Shown here one piece after another: positions 34,796 to 44,767 of a stretch of DNA of 64,000 nt (position 1 is the stretch's first letter; each line of letters begins with the position of its first letter). Source of the stretch: Aquimarina pacifica. GTDB taxonomy: Bacteria; Bacteroidota; Bacteroidia; Flavobacteriales; Flavobacteriaceae. Under the pieces are notes generated by a model. That model was not told where the DNA came from, made no database searches, and worked only from the letters and a program-made list of their open reading frames with translations. The stretch spans positions 62,001-126,000 of the forward strand of contig NZ_JACC01000002.1 in assembly GCF_000520955.1 (NCBI RefSeq), written 5' to 3'. The position numbers and the translations under genes are program-made.

Positions 34796-37246
34796 TTAAA
34801 GTTTTTTGGCATTTTTAACCTTAGTACGAGTAACAGCAAGTTTGAGAACATCTTCCATATCCTTAACATAATGAAACTTAAGTCCTTTAAGATATTCTGA
34901 TTTTATTTCCTCAATATCTCTTTTATTATCTGCACAAAGTAAAATTTCTTTTATATGCGCTCGTTTGGCTGCCAATATTTTTTCTTTTATTCCACCGACA
35001 GGTAATACTTTTCCTCGTAATGTTATTTCGCCAGTCATGGCTAAACTTTTCTTTACTTTACGTTGTGTAAACAATGACACCAAAGATGTTAACATCGTAA
35101 TTCCTGCACTTGGACCATCCTTTGGCGTTGCTCCTTCAGGAACATGAATATGCACATTATAATTACTAAAAATCTCTGGATTAATACCTAAATCATCTGC
35201 ATTTGCTTTGATATATTCCATAGCAATTGTTGCTGATTCCTTCATTACCTTCCCTAGGTTACCGGTTATAGTAAGTACTCCTTTTCCTTTAGAAAGAATT
35301 GATTCTATAAATAAGATATCACCACCCACACTTGTCCATGCAAGCCCTGTAACAACACCTGCAACTTCATTATTTTCATATTTGTCGCGCTCTAACCTAG
35401 GCACTCCCAAAACTTCTATAACATCTTCATTACTTATTTTGACATTATACTCCTCTTCCATAGCAATGTTCTTGGCTGCATATCGGACCATTTTCGCAAT
35501 TTGCTTTTCTAATCCTCGAACACCAGATTCACGCGTATATCCTTCTACAATTTTCTCTAATTGTACTTTACCTATTTTGATGTGAGATTTATTTAGTCCG
35601 TGTTCTTTTAACTGCTTAGGTAATAAGTGTTGTTTTGCAATTTCAACTTTTTCTTCAATTGTATACCCTGTAACATTAATAATCTCCATTCTGTCACGAA
35701 GTGCAGGTTGTATTGTCCCTAAACTATTTGAAGTTGCAACAAACATAACTTTAGAAAGGTCAAATCCCATTTCTAAGAAATTATCATGAAATTTTGAGTT
35801 CTGTTCAGGATCCAAAACTTCTAATAAGGCAGAGGATGGATCGCCTTGACTACTTACAGATAGTTTGTCTATTTCATCTAATACAAATACCGGATTACTT
35901 GTTCCTGCCTTTTTAAGACTTTGTATTATTCTACCTGGCATAGCGCCAATATAGGTTTTTCTATGTCCGCGTATTTCTGCTTCATCACGCAATCCTCCTA
36001 ATGAAATTCTCACATATTCTCTTCCTAATGCTTCTGCTATAGATTTACCTAAGGATGTTTTACCTACCCCAGGAGGTCCGTATAAACATAAAATAGGAGA
36101 CTTCATATCATTACGAAGCTTTAGAACAGCCAAGTATTCGATAATACGTTTTTTTACTTCATCTAAACCATAATGATCTCTATCCAGAATTTCTTTAGCT
36201 TGTTTTAAGTCAAATTTATCTGTACTATATTCATTCCATGGTAAGTCGAGAAATAAGTCAAGGTAATTGCGTTGTATTGAATATTCTGCTACTTGCGGAT
36301 TCATGCGTTGCATTTTAGCAAGTTCTTTGTCAAAATGTTTCTTTACGTCTTCTCCCCATTTTTTATCTTTACTCTTTTGTCGCATTTCTTCGATTTCATC
36401 CTCATGCGATACACCACCAAGTTCTTCCTGAATGGTTTTCATCTGTTGATGCAAGAAATACTCACGTTGCTGCTGACTCATATCATGCTGCACCTTATTC
36501 TGAATATCATTCTTTAATTCTAACTTCTGAAATTCGACATTCATGAATTTTAAGGTAGCCAAGGCTCGCTCTTGTAAATCATTAATCTCTAAAAGTTTCT
36601 GTTTTTCTTCTACAGGAAGGTTTAGATTAGAAGAAACAAAATTGATCAAAAAAGAATTACTTTCTATATTCTTAATGGCAAAAGATGCTTCTGTAGGAAT
36701 ATTAGGACTCTCTTTAATAATTTCTAAAGCCAGATCTTTGATCGAATCAATAATTGCATTAAATTCTTTGTCTAATTTTTCTGGTCTTGCTTCAGGGACT
36801 TCTCTTACTTTGGCTTTAATATAGGGTTGTTCTTCAACAATCTCATCTATATTAAATCGTTTTTTTCCTTGAAGAATAACCGTAGTATTTCCGTCAGGCA
36901 TTTTAAGCACCCTTAAAATACGAGCCACAACACCAACTTTATTAATATCCTTAAGAGAAGGGTCTTCTACACCTTCTTCTTTTTGAGAAACTACACCAAT
37001 GGTCTTGTTATCGTTATTTGCATCATTAAGAAGCGTTATAGATTTATCCCTTCCTGCAGTAATAGGAATAACTACTCCAGGAAATAAAACTGTGTTTCTA
37101 AGAGGAAGAATCGATAACACTTCAGGTAAATCTTCTTTATTTATTTCTTCTTCATCCTCAGGAGTCATTAAAGGTATTAACTCTGCATCTTCTTCTATGC
37201 CCTGAAATGACAAACTGTCAAGTGTTGTAAATTTGGTTTTAGCCAT
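34796..37246 (-). CDS. lon: ATP-dependent Lon protease
   Basis: The 816-residue protease has the LON substrate-binding domain (about 40-245), a coiled-coil region, an AAA+ module with Walker [15 protein letters not shown] and Walker [12 protein letters not shown], and the serine protease domain with the catalytic pair Ser713 ([11 protein letters not shown]) and Lys756 (GGIKEK). Length and spacing of 43 residues between Ser and Lys match E. coli Lon. It degrades misfolded and regulatory proteins. CAAAAGTA at 37449-37456 reads as TACTTTTG on the minus strand and could be a distant -7 box. Confidence 0.97.
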   Translation of the reverse strand: MAKTKFTTLDSLSFQGIEEDAELIPLMTPEDEEEINKEDLPEVLSILPLRNTVLFPGVVIPITAGRDKSITLLNDANNDNKTIGVVSQKEEGVEDPSLKDINKVGVVARILRVLKMPDGNTTVILQGKKRFNIDEIVEEQPYIKAKVREVPEARPEKLDKEFNAIIDSIKDLALEIIKESPNIPTEASFAIKNIESNSFLINFVSSNLNLPVEEKQKLLEINDLQERALATLKFMNVEFQKLELKNDIQNKVQHDMSQQQREYFLHQQMKTIQEELGGVSHEDEIEEMRQKSKDKKWGEDVKKHFDKELAKMQRMNPQVAEYSIQRNYLDLFLDLPWNEYSTDKFDLKQAKEILDRDHYGLDEVKKRIIEYLAVLKLRNDMKSPILCLYGPPGVGKTSLGKSIAEALGREYVRISLGGLRDEAEIRGHRKTYIGAMPGRIIQSLKKAGTSNPVFVLDEIDKLSVSSQGDPSSALLEVLDPEQNSKFHDNFLEMGFDLSKVMFVATSNSLGTIQPALRDRMEIINVTGYTIEEKVEIAKQHLLPKQLKEHGLNKSHIKIGKVQLEKIVEGYTRESGVRGLEKQIAKMVRYAAKNIAMEEEYNVKISNEDVIEVLGVPRLERDKYENNEVAGVVTGLAWTSVGGDILFIESILSKGKGVLTITGNLGKVMKESATIAMEYIKANADDLGINPEIFSNYNVHIHVPEGATPKDGPSAGITMLTSLVSLFTQRKVKKSLAMTGEITLRGKVLPVGGIKEKILAAKRAHIKEILLCADNKRDIEEIKSEYLKGLKFHYVKDMEDVLKLAVTRTKVKNAKKL

Positions 37247-37467
37247 ATGTATATATCAAGGTCATTTTGTCACAACGACAAAAGACTCTTTTTTTATTTA
37301 ACGTTTTGAAAATCATTGAAAACCTAACAAAATCCGATAAACAAAGGGGATTACAGTTAAATTCATTTATTTATAATTCAATTGTTATGCCATAAGCTTT
37401 AAAAAAAATTAAAAACTGTAACAAAACATATCAAAGCATATCTTTATACAAAAGTAAATTATTTTTT

Positions 37468-38016
37468 TTGTTACTAACCAAACTAAATACAGATCAATTA
37501 ATAGCAAAATGTCGTGAGCGAGATCAAAATGCGCAGCTCGAAACATATACACGCTATTATAAAGCTATGTACAATGCTTCTTTAAGAATTGTAAAAGATT
37601 CGGCAGAAGCCGAAGATATTATGCAAGAGGCATTTCTCACAGCATTTACAAAGCTCCCAATGCTAGAGGATAATAAAATGTTCGGAGCATGGCTTAAGAA
37701 AATAGTTATTAATGCAAGTTTGACAGCTTCGCGTAAAAGAAATAGTTATAATGAAGTAGATATCGACACTATTGAGTACTCACTTACTGATACAAATGGG
37801 ATTTCTGAAGAAAGTTTATCTTCAGTTAAAGTCCAAACAATAGTATCGACACTATCAAAACTAAAAGACAGTTATAGCTCTATACTATCACTACACTTCA
37901 TAGAAGGATATGATTACGAAGAAATTTGCCAGATTATGGATATATCATATGCAAATTGTCGAACGTTAATTTCGAGAGCAAAAGAAAGTTTAAGAAAAAA
38001 ATTAGAACAAACATGA
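37468..38016 (+). CDS. ECF-family RNA polymerase sigma factor
   Basis: A 182-residue sigma-70 family factor with region 2 (about 15-85; YTRYYKAMYNASLRIV, DAEDIMQEAFLTAF-like and FGAWLKKIVINASL) and region 4 (about 125-180; LKDSYSSILSLHFIEGYDYEEICQIMDIS). The first suitable start codon in frame is the TTG at 37468; no upstream ATG exists and the next in-frame ATG is inside region 2. Its stop overlaps the next gene's ATG (ATGA), so it is translationally coupled to a probable anti-sigma factor. The unit also includes two beta-type envelope proteins, the likely targets. Confidence 0.88.
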   Translation: MLLTKLNTDQLIAKCRERDQNAQLETYTRYYKAMYNASLRIVKDSAEAEDIMQEAFLTAFTKLPMLEDNKMFGAWLKKIVINASLTASRKRNSYNEVDIDTIEYSLTDTNGISEESLSSVKVQTIVSTLSKLKDSYSSILSLHFIEGYDYEEICQIMDISYANCRTLISRAKESLRKKLEQT

Positions 38017-38579
38017 AAACGGATAAAATAGAAGAACTGTTTGAAGGCATGAAAGATCAATTAGACATTCATGAACCCTCAGATAATCATAAGATCAGGT
38101 TTCTCAAAAAATTGCAAGAAGAAGAGTCAGAAAAAGTAGTTTCTATACAGCCCAAAACAACATATTGGCTCAAGGCTATTTCTATTGCAGCATCAATTAG
38201 TATTATTTTTGGTGTTTCTTTTTTAGCCATTACATTTGACCCTAATAAGGAAGTAGAGTTGGCAACTGTTTCTATACAGATGGAAGAAACTCAAAGTTTT
38301 TTTACTTCGGCAATCGAAGTTCAATTAGAAGAAATTAATAAAGTCTCTTCACCCGAAACTACAAAAATAGTCACCGACGCAATGACACAGTTAGAAAAAT
38401 TAGAATCTGACTATGAAACTCTTAAAAAAGATTTATTTAAAAGCGGTAATGACAAACGTGTTATTAGTGCTATGATTAGAAATTTTCAAAAACGTGCAAA
38501 TCTTCTTGAGAATGTGCTTCAAAAAATAAATGATATTAACAACTTTAAAACCTCCCGAAATGAAAACACTATCATATAA
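38013..38579 (+). CDS. Putative anti-sigma factor, single-pass membrane protein
   Basis: The chosen ATG (38013) overlaps the sigma factor stop as ATGA and gives 188 residues. The N-terminal 50 residues are charged and cytoplasmic-like (KIEELFEGMKDQLDIHEPSD), followed by one transmembrane helix (about 50-72, YWLKAISIAASISIIFGVSF) and a periplasmic helical domain with EMEETQSFF-like and EKLESDYETLKKDLFKS segments. The domain layout matches anti-sigma factors in the way they follow ECF genes; no zinc-binding HxxxCxxC motif is present. The role is inferred from coupling and topology. It overlaps the next start by 20 bp. Confidence 0.75.
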   Translation: MKTDKIEELFEGMKDQLDIHEPSDNHKIRFLKKLQEEESEKVVSIQPKTTYWLKAISIAASISIIFGVSFLAITFDPNKEVELATVSIQMEETQSFFTSAIEVQLEEINKVSSPETTKIVTDAMTQLEKLESDYETLKKDLFKSGNDKRVISAMIRNFQKRANLLENVLQKINDINNFKTSRNENTII

Positions 38580-39654
38580 TATAATTATCCTGTTTTTCTT
38601 TCCGTTAATACTTATGAGCAATACTCATGAAAAACTGAGAGGAAAATACACCAAAGAAAAAACGCTCAAAAAAGAATTTACTGTAGATAAAAATGCAGTA
38701 TTAAAAATAAGTAACGACTATGGTAATCTCGATATAACATCTTGGAATGAAAATAAAATTGTCATTGATGTAAGTATTAAGGTAAGTGGTGATAGCGAAA
38801 ACAGTGTTATCAAAAAACTAGAATCTATAAATGTTGACTTTTCGGCTTCACCTCAATCAGTCTATGCAAAAACTACCTTTAGCAAAGGTGATATGTCATG
38901 GTGGGAAAAATGGACTCGCAGCTGGAACGGAAAATTAAATATGGAAATAAATTATACAGTAAAAGTGCCTATTACTAATCACGTAGAACTTGACAATGAT
39001 TACGGAAGCATTACATTGGATAAAACTCAAGGGAATACAAAGATAAATTGTGATTACGGTCAAATCATATTAGGAGAATTACTTAGCGATGAAAACTATA
39101 TTAATATTGACTATACCAATAATAGCTCTATTGCATATTTAAAATCAGGGAAAATCAATGCAGACTACTCAGATTTCGAAATTGAAAACAGTGATCAAAT
39201 TGATCTTAATGCCGACTATACAGAATCAAAATTCAAGAATATAAAATACCTGAATTACAATTGTGACTATGGTGGCCTCAAAATAGAAAATGGAGGCAAA
39301 ATAATCGGTGATTCAGATTATGTCGACACAAAAATAGGCAACATTTCAAAAGAACTTTCTGTAAATTCTGATTATGGTTCTATTACTATAAATCAGTTAC
39401 AACCTGCTTTTGAGAGTATTAATATTAAAACAGATTATACCAGTGTTATTATTGGATATGAAACTGAATGTTCTTTTAATTTTTCAATAAAAGCATCCTA
39501 TGGTGGTATTAAACTAGATGAAAGTATACTTGTCAATAAAAAATATGTAAAAGACAATAAGAAAGACTATCAAGGATATTACGGACAATCAGAAAGCCCA
39601 AGTAATATTAATATTAGTGCCAGCTATGGAGGAATTAAACTAAGAAAAAACTAA
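38560..39654 (+). CDS. DUF4097-like beta-strand repeat envelope protein
   Basis: The start is placed at the ATG at 38560 (364 residues), inside the end of the anti-sigma gene. A signal peptide (MKTLSYNIIILFFFPLILMS) is followed by a DUF4097-type region with ISNDYGNLDITSWNENK and many DYG/DYT-type beta turns every 15-25 residues (for example LDNDYGSITLD, NSDYGSITIN, ASYGGIKLDE and ASYGGIKLRKN at the end). This suggests a parallel beta-solenoid in the periplasm or on the outer membrane. The function is unknown. It lies in the sigma/anti-sigma operon and is probably its target. Confidence 0.8.
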   Translation: MKTLSYNIIILFFFPLILMSNTHEKLRGKYTKEKTLKKEFTVDKNAVLKISNDYGNLDITSWNENKIVIDVSIKVSGDSENSVIKKLESINVDFSASPQSVYAKTTFSKGDMSWWEKWTRSWNGKLNMEINYTVKVPITNHVELDNDYGSITLDKTQGNTKINCDYGQIILGELLSDENYINIDYTNNSSIAYLKSGKINADYSDFEIENSDQIDLNADYTESKFKNIKYLNYNCDYGGLKIENGGKIIGDSDYVDTKIGNISKELSVNSDYGSITINQLQPAFESINIKTDYTSVIIGYETECSFNFSIKASYGGIKLDESILVNKKYVKDNKKDYQGYYGQSESPSNINISASYGGIKLRKN

Positions 39655-39684
39655 TACTTTATAAATAATCAAAATAAGAATTCG

Positions 39685-40419
39685 ATGAAAAAATTGGGAA
39701 TTATATTAGTTATCATATGTTGTAATACAATATCGCTACATGCACAATGGTGGGGCAATGGAAAAAAAATTAATGGAGATGGTAATGTGGTTACTAAAAA
39801 TAGAACCATACCAGAATATGACCAGATAAAAGTGAAAGGAAGTCTTGATGTTGTTTTAGTATCCGGGACAGAAGGAAAAATAACTATTGAAGGGGAAAGT
39901 AATCTAATTGATTATATAAAAACAGAAGTCCAAAATGACGTCTTAAAAATTTATGTTCAAAAAGGGTATTATATAAAACCTTCTTACAACAAAAAACTTC
40001 TTATTACAGCTCCTTTTAAAGATATTACACAAGTTACATTATCAGGTTCTGGAGATATTAATGGGTCTGATGTCATTAAAGCATCTAATTTCAAAACTTC
40101 TGTATCGGGATCTGGAGACATCAAACTAACCGTTGAAGCTGATAAAGTTTGGGGACAAGTTTCTGGTTCTGGAGATTTAATACTTATCGGAAGTGCAGAA
40201 AATTTAAGTACCAACGTCGCAGGATCTGGCGACATAAGTGCATACGATCTAAAAGCGCAAAATGTTACTGCAAATATATCGGGTTCGGGAGATATCGAAG
40301 TCTCTACCTCTTCATCTCTAAAAGCTCGTATAGCCGGTTCGGGTAATATATTTTATAAAGGGGAACCCGAAATAGAAGATAAAAAAGTGTCTGGTTCAGG
40401 AGACATTAGAAAACTATAA
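39685..40419 (+). CDS. DUF2807 (GIN) head domain protein, putative surface adhesin
   Basis: A 244-residue protein with a signal peptide (ending around HAQWW) and a DUF2807 domain made of GSGDI/GSGDL repeats spaced about 19-20 residues apart (SGSGDINGS, SGSGDIKL, SGSGDLIL, AGSGDISA, SGSGDIEV, AGSGNIFY, SGSGDIRKL). It is a right-handed beta-solenoid of the type previously described as an autotransporter-adhesin head. There is no barrel domain, so it is secreted or periplasmic. It closes the sigma-factor operon and is followed by a strong terminator. Confidence 0.85.
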   Translation: MKKLGIILVIICCNTISLHAQWWGNGKKINGDGNVVTKNRTIPEYDQIKVKGSLDVVLVSGTEGKITIEGESNLIDYIKTEVQNDVLKIYVQKGYYIKPSYNKKLLITAPFKDITQVTLSGSGDINGSDVIKASNFKTSVSGSGDIKLTVEADKVWGQVSGSGDLILIGSAENLSTNVAGSGDISAYDLKAQNVTANISGSGDIEVSTSSSLKARIAGSGNIFYKGEPEIEDKKVSGSGDIRKL

Positions 40420-40486
40420 TCACTGGTTAAAACCCTAAAAAAACAAGAAATATTTCATTATTTCTATTTTTACTACATTTTACAAT

Positions 40487-40526
40487 AAAAAACTGTTTAA
40501 TTAGTTACTATTAAACAGTTTTTTTT
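40487..40526 (+). terminator. Terminator of the sigma-factor operon
   Basis: AAAAAACTGTTTAAT (40487-40501) pairs with ATTAAACAGTTTTTT (40510-40524) around TAGTTACT and is followed by more T. It closes the sigma/anti-sigma/GIN operon. Confidence 0.9.
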
Positions 40527-40607
40527 ATGCATAATAATCAGTATTTTTGATACAATGCTTTTTTTTAACAGGAAAAACGTAAGGAGAGCAAAAACAGGAA
40601 AAATTCA

Positions 40608-40612
40608 CCCCC
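40608..40612 (+). promoter_or_regulatory. C5 tract upstream of the CpsB gene
   Basis: TTCACCCCCAAA surrounds a five-C run (40608-40612) 13 nt before the TTG start at 40626. It resembles the C6 elements before other surface genes here. Its closeness to the start means it lies in the leader if transcription starts further upstream. Confidence 0.35.
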
Positions 40613-40625
40613 AAACAGAAGTACA

Positions 40626-41363
40626 TTGTCATTTTTATCAAAAAAAGATATTCCTCTAGAAGAATTTATTCCAGATGGATATATAGACATTCACTCGCAT
40701 CTTTTACCAGGTATAGATGATGGCGTAAAAACTATGTATCAGTCTGCATATATTCTAGAGAGGTTTGAAAGAATGGGTGTAAAAAAAGTAATTACTACAC
40801 CTCATGTTATACAAGATGTATGGCCAAATACATCGCATACAATACAAGAAAATTTACAGGAAATTAAAGACATCATTGTTGCCCTAAATATCCGAAAATT
40901 AGAATTACAGGCAAGCGCAGAATATATGCTAGATGATTTATTTTATTCTCGAATCAAATCAAAAGATATTCTGCCATTACATAAAAATTATATTCTGGTA
41001 GAGATGTCTACTTTTGGACCACCTATGAATATAAGCGAATTTTTATTCGAAATTAAGTTGGCGGGATACATCCCTATTCTTGCACATCCCGAAAGGTATT
41101 CTTTTTATCATGACGATCTCAAGAAATTTGATGAATTAAAGAAATCTGGATTCCTATTTCAAATCAATTTACTGTCTTTATCTGGATATTATGGGGAACG
41201 AGTACAAAATATGGCAAAAAGACTTATGAGTCTAGATTACATAGACTTTACTGGCACGGATATACACAATTATCACCAACTAGGAGTATTAGAACAAGGG
41301 TTTCAACCCAAAATAGCAGAAAAAGTAAGCGAATTAATGCAAAATAACGCTATTTTTTCTTAG
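40626..41363 (+). CDS. CpsB/CapC-family PHP-domain tyrosine phosphatase
   Basis: A 245-residue PHP-type phosphatase: DIHSHLLPGIDDG and TTPHVIQDVW for metal binding, AHPERYSFYH, and the C-terminal GTDIHNYH. CpsB/YwqE enzymes dephosphorylate the tyrosine-rich tail of the BY-kinase that controls polysaccharide polymerisation, and the Wzc-like kinase lies tail-to-tail, with 14 bp overlap of the coding ends. The start is the TTG at 40626; the frame is open back to a stop at 40566-40568 but has no ATG or GTG, and an AAGGAG at 40581 lies too far upstream to pair with it, so the initiation codon is uncertain. Confidence 0.88.
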   Translation: MSFLSKKDIPLEEFIPDGYIDIHSHLLPGIDDGVKTMYQSAYILERFERMGVKKVITTPHVIQDVWPNTSHTIQENLQEIKDIIVALNIRKLELQASAEYMLDDLFYSRIKSKDILPLHKNYILVEMSTFGPPMNISEFLFEIKLAGYIPILAHPERYSFYHDDLKKFDELKKSGFLFQINLLSLSGYYGERVQNMAKRLMSLDYIDFTGTDIHNYHQLGVLEQGFQPKIAEKVSELMQNNAIFS

Positions 41364-43716
41364 ACTTTTTATCTCCATATCCATACCCATAGTTATACCC
41401 TACTTTGGTTCCTGCAGCATTAAGTAATACTGCCATGTTTGGTAAACGTTTCTCTTTATAAAAATTCTCTGGAATCTGTAGAATTCTTTTATCAGAATAA
41501 TTCTCTCTTACGATATAAATACATAAATCAGCAAATTTGGCTATCAATAACGTATCAGTTACCATACTTACTGGTGCCGTATCTACTACAACATAATCAA
41601 ATTCTTTTTTAAGATAATCAAACATTTCAATCACTCGATCCTGCATCAAAAGTTCTGCAGGGTTCGGAGGAACTGCTCCAGAGGGAATAATATAAAAAGA
41701 ATTCTCCTCTTTATCTTTATATGAGATATCCTGAGGCTTTAACTCCTTATTCATAATAAAATTCGTAAGACCTTTTGTTTCTTTACCGCTGGGCAAATCA
41801 AAAAACCTATGAAACTTCGGATCACGTAAATCTGTACCCAAGTAAGCAACTCTTTTTCCTGAAATAGCCAACGTTTTTGCCAAGTTCGTTGAAACTAATG
41901 TCTTCCCTTCTCCTGAAATAGTGGATGTTACAAAAACAATTTTTCCTTCATCTCCACTTTTTCCTGCCATAAGAAAATCCAAGTTGGTCCTCAATATCCT
42001 AAACGCCTCTGCGATTCCTGATCGATCATTTTGAGAAACCATAATTTTCTTCTTGGTCTTAACCTTAGGGATAGAACCAATAATTGGCATTGATAGTACT
42101 TTTTCTAGATCTTCACGTGAATTGATCTTTACATTTAATAAGTCTGAAACATATATAATTAAGAATGGTATTATAAATCCAAAAAATAAGGCTCCAACAT
42201 AAGTCATTTTTTTATTAGGAGACACAGGATAAGAGCCTAAAGTAGAAGCTTTATCTATCACTCTTGCATTAGATAGTGTTATATGACTAGTGATCTCTGC
42301 TTCTTCTCTCTTTTGCAATAAATACAGATAGAGTTGTTCTTTAATAGTTTGCTCTCGCTCAATTACTCTTAGATCTTTTTGTCTGGTAGGCGCGCTATAA
42401 AGCTTACCGCTAAAATATTGATCCTGAGTCTTCAAACTCTTCATTCGAATATTTATTGAACTCCTTAGACTATTTAAACTACCAATAAGAACTTGACGCA
42501 AACCATCAATCTGCTGATCTATATTAACAACAACAGGGTTTTGTGCACTTGATGATCTTAATAAGCGTTGTCTTTGTAATATAAGACCGTTATATCTAGA
42601 TACAGTACTAGTAATTGTTGGGTCGTCAAAACCTAAATTAGCAGGAACAAGATCATATTTCCCTTCTTGGCTCAAAACAAACCTTCGCATTGATCCAATT
42701 AAATTAAGTTGTGTATTTAATTGTGCTATTTCCTGGGCATTTCTAGAATCTATATCTGCTACTCGTTGTGTTTGTGCACTTATATCATTAGTCAAGCCAT
42801 ACCTAGAAAGGTATCCAGCTGCCTCATCATCAACTTGAGTTAAATCTCCAGAAATAAGATTTAAACGATCATTAATAAACTCTGCCGTTCTGGTAGATGC
42901 CTGTTTCTTAGATTCTATTGTTGCCTTATTATACTCTTCGACAAGATTATTTATAATATCCTTTGCTTTTTCGCTTACAGGATCATTAAGTGATAATCGA
43001 ACAATTGATGAATTCTTAACTGGTGTAATAGACACCCTATTTCTATAGGATTCTGCAACCATCTTTACCGGTGATATTTGAATCTTTATTACCTTTCCTA
43101 TATATTTTTCTAATTTATCTGTGTTGGGCGTTATAACAATATCCCCTACACTACTATCAATTGTTTTCCCAAAAGAATGATCACTTAATTTTTCGCCTTT
43201 ATCATTTATAAAAGAAAAAGAAGTCCCTGAGTTAATTGAAACGTGAAATATTTGTGATTTCTTCTGGATAATAGAATCGTGGGATAAAAAATTAATTTCT
43301 ACTAAAGATTTTGGATAATTTTCTACTTCTAAAATTCTTCCTTCGCTAAAATACCTAACATTAAGTTTTAAATTATTAACCACATTTGTCAATAATGTCC
43401 TGGATTTAATAAGTTGAATTTCATTCTGAATCATGTTCTTTGATTCATCAAACAATCCTAAATCCTTAAAGGCAGATAATTCTGAATCACTAATACTCTC
43501 ATCTTGCGAAACAATTATAGTTGATGAGACATTATATTGAGGAATCGTATAGCGCATATAAACATATGCTAATGACAAACAAACAATAGTACTTAGAGCA
43601 AACCAATACCAATATTTAAGATACTTTATTATCTGATCTCTTAGATCAAAGCCAAAACTAGAAGAAGACTCTATAGCAGTATTTGTTGTAGGTGAATTAT
43701 TCGTGTTAGAAATCAT
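41350..43716 (-). CDS. wzc: Wzc-like polysaccharide co-polymerase and bacterial tyrosine kinase
   Basis: The 788-residue protein has a Wzz domain with two transmembrane helices (about 40-60 and 500-520), a periplasmic coiled-coil region, and a cytoplasmic BY-kinase domain with Walker A in STISGEGKTLVSTNLAK, and a tyrosine-rich tail (VGYNYGYGYGDKKSKKK). Walker A' is VAYLGTDLRDP: the first Asp of the usual DxDxR is Gly, a variant I recall in Bacteroidota homologues. It oligomerises and by autophosphorylation sets chain length in capsular or exopolysaccharide assembly. It is followed on the minus strand by the Wza-like gene and faces the CpsB phosphatase gene. Confidence 0.93.
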   Translation of the reverse strand: MISNTNNSPTTNTAIESSSSFGFDLRDQIIKYLKYWYWFALSTIVCLSLAYVYMRYTIPQYNVSSTIIVSQDESISDSELSAFKDLGLFDESKNMIQNEIQLIKSRTLLTNVVNNLKLNVRYFSEGRILEVENYPKSLVEINFLSHDSIIQKKSQIFHVSINSGTSFSFINDKGEKLSDHSFGKTIDSSVGDIVITPNTDKLEKYIGKVIKIQISPVKMVAESYRNRVSITPVKNSSIVRLSLNDPVSEKAKDIINNLVEEYNKATIESKKQASTRTAEFINDRLNLISGDLTQVDDEAAGYLSRYGLTNDISAQTQRVADIDSRNAQEIAQLNTQLNLIGSMRRFVLSQEGKYDLVPANLGFDDPTITSTVSRYNGLILQRQRLLRSSSAQNPVVVNIDQQIDGLRQVLIGSLNSLRSSINIRMKSLKTQDQYFSGKLYSAPTRQKDLRVIEREQTIKEQLYLYLLQKREEAEITSHITLSNARVIDKASTLGSYPVSPNKKMTYVGALFFGFIIPFLIIYVSDLLNVKINSREDLEKVLSMPIIGSIPKVKTKKKIMVSQNDRSGIAEAFRILRTNLDFLMAGKSGDEGKIVFVTSTISGEGKTLVSTNLAKTLAISGKRVAYLGTDLRDPKFHRFFDLPSGKETKGLTNFIMNKELKPQDISYKDKEENSFYIIPSGAVPPNPAELLMQDRVIEMFDYLKKEFDYVVVDTAPVSMVTDTLLIAKFADLCIYIVRENYSDKRILQIPENFYKEKRLPNMAVLLNAAGTKVGYNYGYGYGDKKSKKK

Positions 43717-43728
43717 AGGTTTTTTTAA

Positions 43729-44514
43729 TTATCGTAGGATCAGGGCTGCAACAGATATTAAGACTCCAACTATACTAACAACAATCCCTACGGTATTATT
43801 TCGTGTTTTGGACTCTCTTATTCGTGCATCATTGGGTTCTATATAAAGTACGTCATTTTGGGCCAAATAATAGACAGGAGACTCAAAAATAGACTTAGAA
43901 GTTAGATCAACGCGATGATACGTATTAACACCATCATTCTCTCGTATTACTACCACATTTTCTCTTTTACCTCTAATAGTGGTATCTCCTGCTAAGCCAA
44001 GTGCTTCTATAACAGTTATTCGCTCATTTGGTATTGTGTATGATCCCGGTCTAGATATTTCTCCCAAAACTGTTATTTTAAAGTTTTTTAGCCGTACACT
44101 AACAATCGGATCATTTATATACACTTTCAGCTTTTCTTTAATCAGTTCTTTAACCTGCGTACGTGTAAGACCAGCTATTTTCATTCTTCCTAATACGGGG
44201 TAATCAATATTCCCTTCTTCGTCAATAAGATATGTCGGCTCAGAAGAGGTTCCTGCATCTGCTCCACCACCGGTTACCGAAGATGTTGAAAGGGATGCTC
44301 CCCGCATTAAATTAAAAGGTCTTGCAGCATCCATATCTGCTGCTGAAATAAAAATACTAACAACATCATCAACCTTAAAAACGGGAGTAAAGGTATTGGT
44401 TGAAGAAATTTCTTCTAAATTTTGAGATTCTTGAAAATAGACAACATCAGTAGGAACTTTACATGAAAATGATGTCACTACTATTAAAATTAAACACAAA
44501 ATTCTATTTCTCAT
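43729..44514 (-). CDS. wza: Wza-like outer-membrane polysaccharide export lipoprotein
   Basis: The ATG at 44514 gives a 261-residue lipoprotein; the lipobox is VVTSFSC with the acylated cysteine in CKVPTDVVYF. The poly_export domain is visible (YLIDEEGNIDYPVLGRMKIAGLT) followed by a SLBB domain (LKNFKITVLGEISRPGSYTI). A hydrophobic helix near the C-terminus (TVGIVVSIVGVLISVAALI) may be an inner- or outer-membrane anchor. It forms the export channel with Wzc. An in-frame TTG at 44571 would add 19 residues and destroy the lipobox signal, so it is rejected. A terminator separates it from the operon upstream. Confidence 0.92.
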   Translation of the reverse strand: MRNRILCLILIVVTSFSCKVPTDVVYFQESQNLEEISSTNTFTPVFKVDDVVSIFISAADMDAARPFNLMRGASLSTSSVTGGGADAGTSSEPTYLIDEEGNIDYPVLGRMKIAGLTRTQVKELIKEKLKVYINDPIVSVRLKNFKITVLGEISRPGSYTIPNERITVIEALGLAGDTTIRGKRENVVVIRENDGVNTYHRVDLTSKSIFESPVYYLAQNDVLYIEPNDARIRESKTRNNTVGIVVSIVGVLISVAALILR

Positions 44515-44621
44515 ACTTTTTCCTTTATTATAAATAATGCTTAGTATCATTTTCAAAAAACAACAACCCAAAATCAGAAAACATTTCGGTATTATTCATT
44601 GATTAAGATATTAAAATAAGC

Positions 44622-44651
44622 AAAAAGATACCAATTATTTTTATTGGTATC
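44622..44651 (-). terminator. Terminator after the dehydratase gene
   Basis: On the minus strand GATACCAAT and ATTGGTATC form a 9-bp stem around AAAAATA and are followed by TTTTTG. It ends the transcription unit that contains the aminotransferase and dehydratase genes and separates it from wza-wzc. Confidence 0.85.
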
Positions 44652-44767
44652 AATTTATTATTTCAACAATACTTATATATACTGTTTTTTTATTCCCTAT
44701 GTTATGCTACTGAACTCATATTGAGCTACCAAAGACTTAGATAAAAGTTAGTTGTATTCCCTTAAAA

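Noticed and set aside
44514..44571. Upstream TTG start for the Wza-like lipoprotein
   Set aside because: It would place 19 residues in front of the lipoprotein signal and remove the normal signal peptide length.
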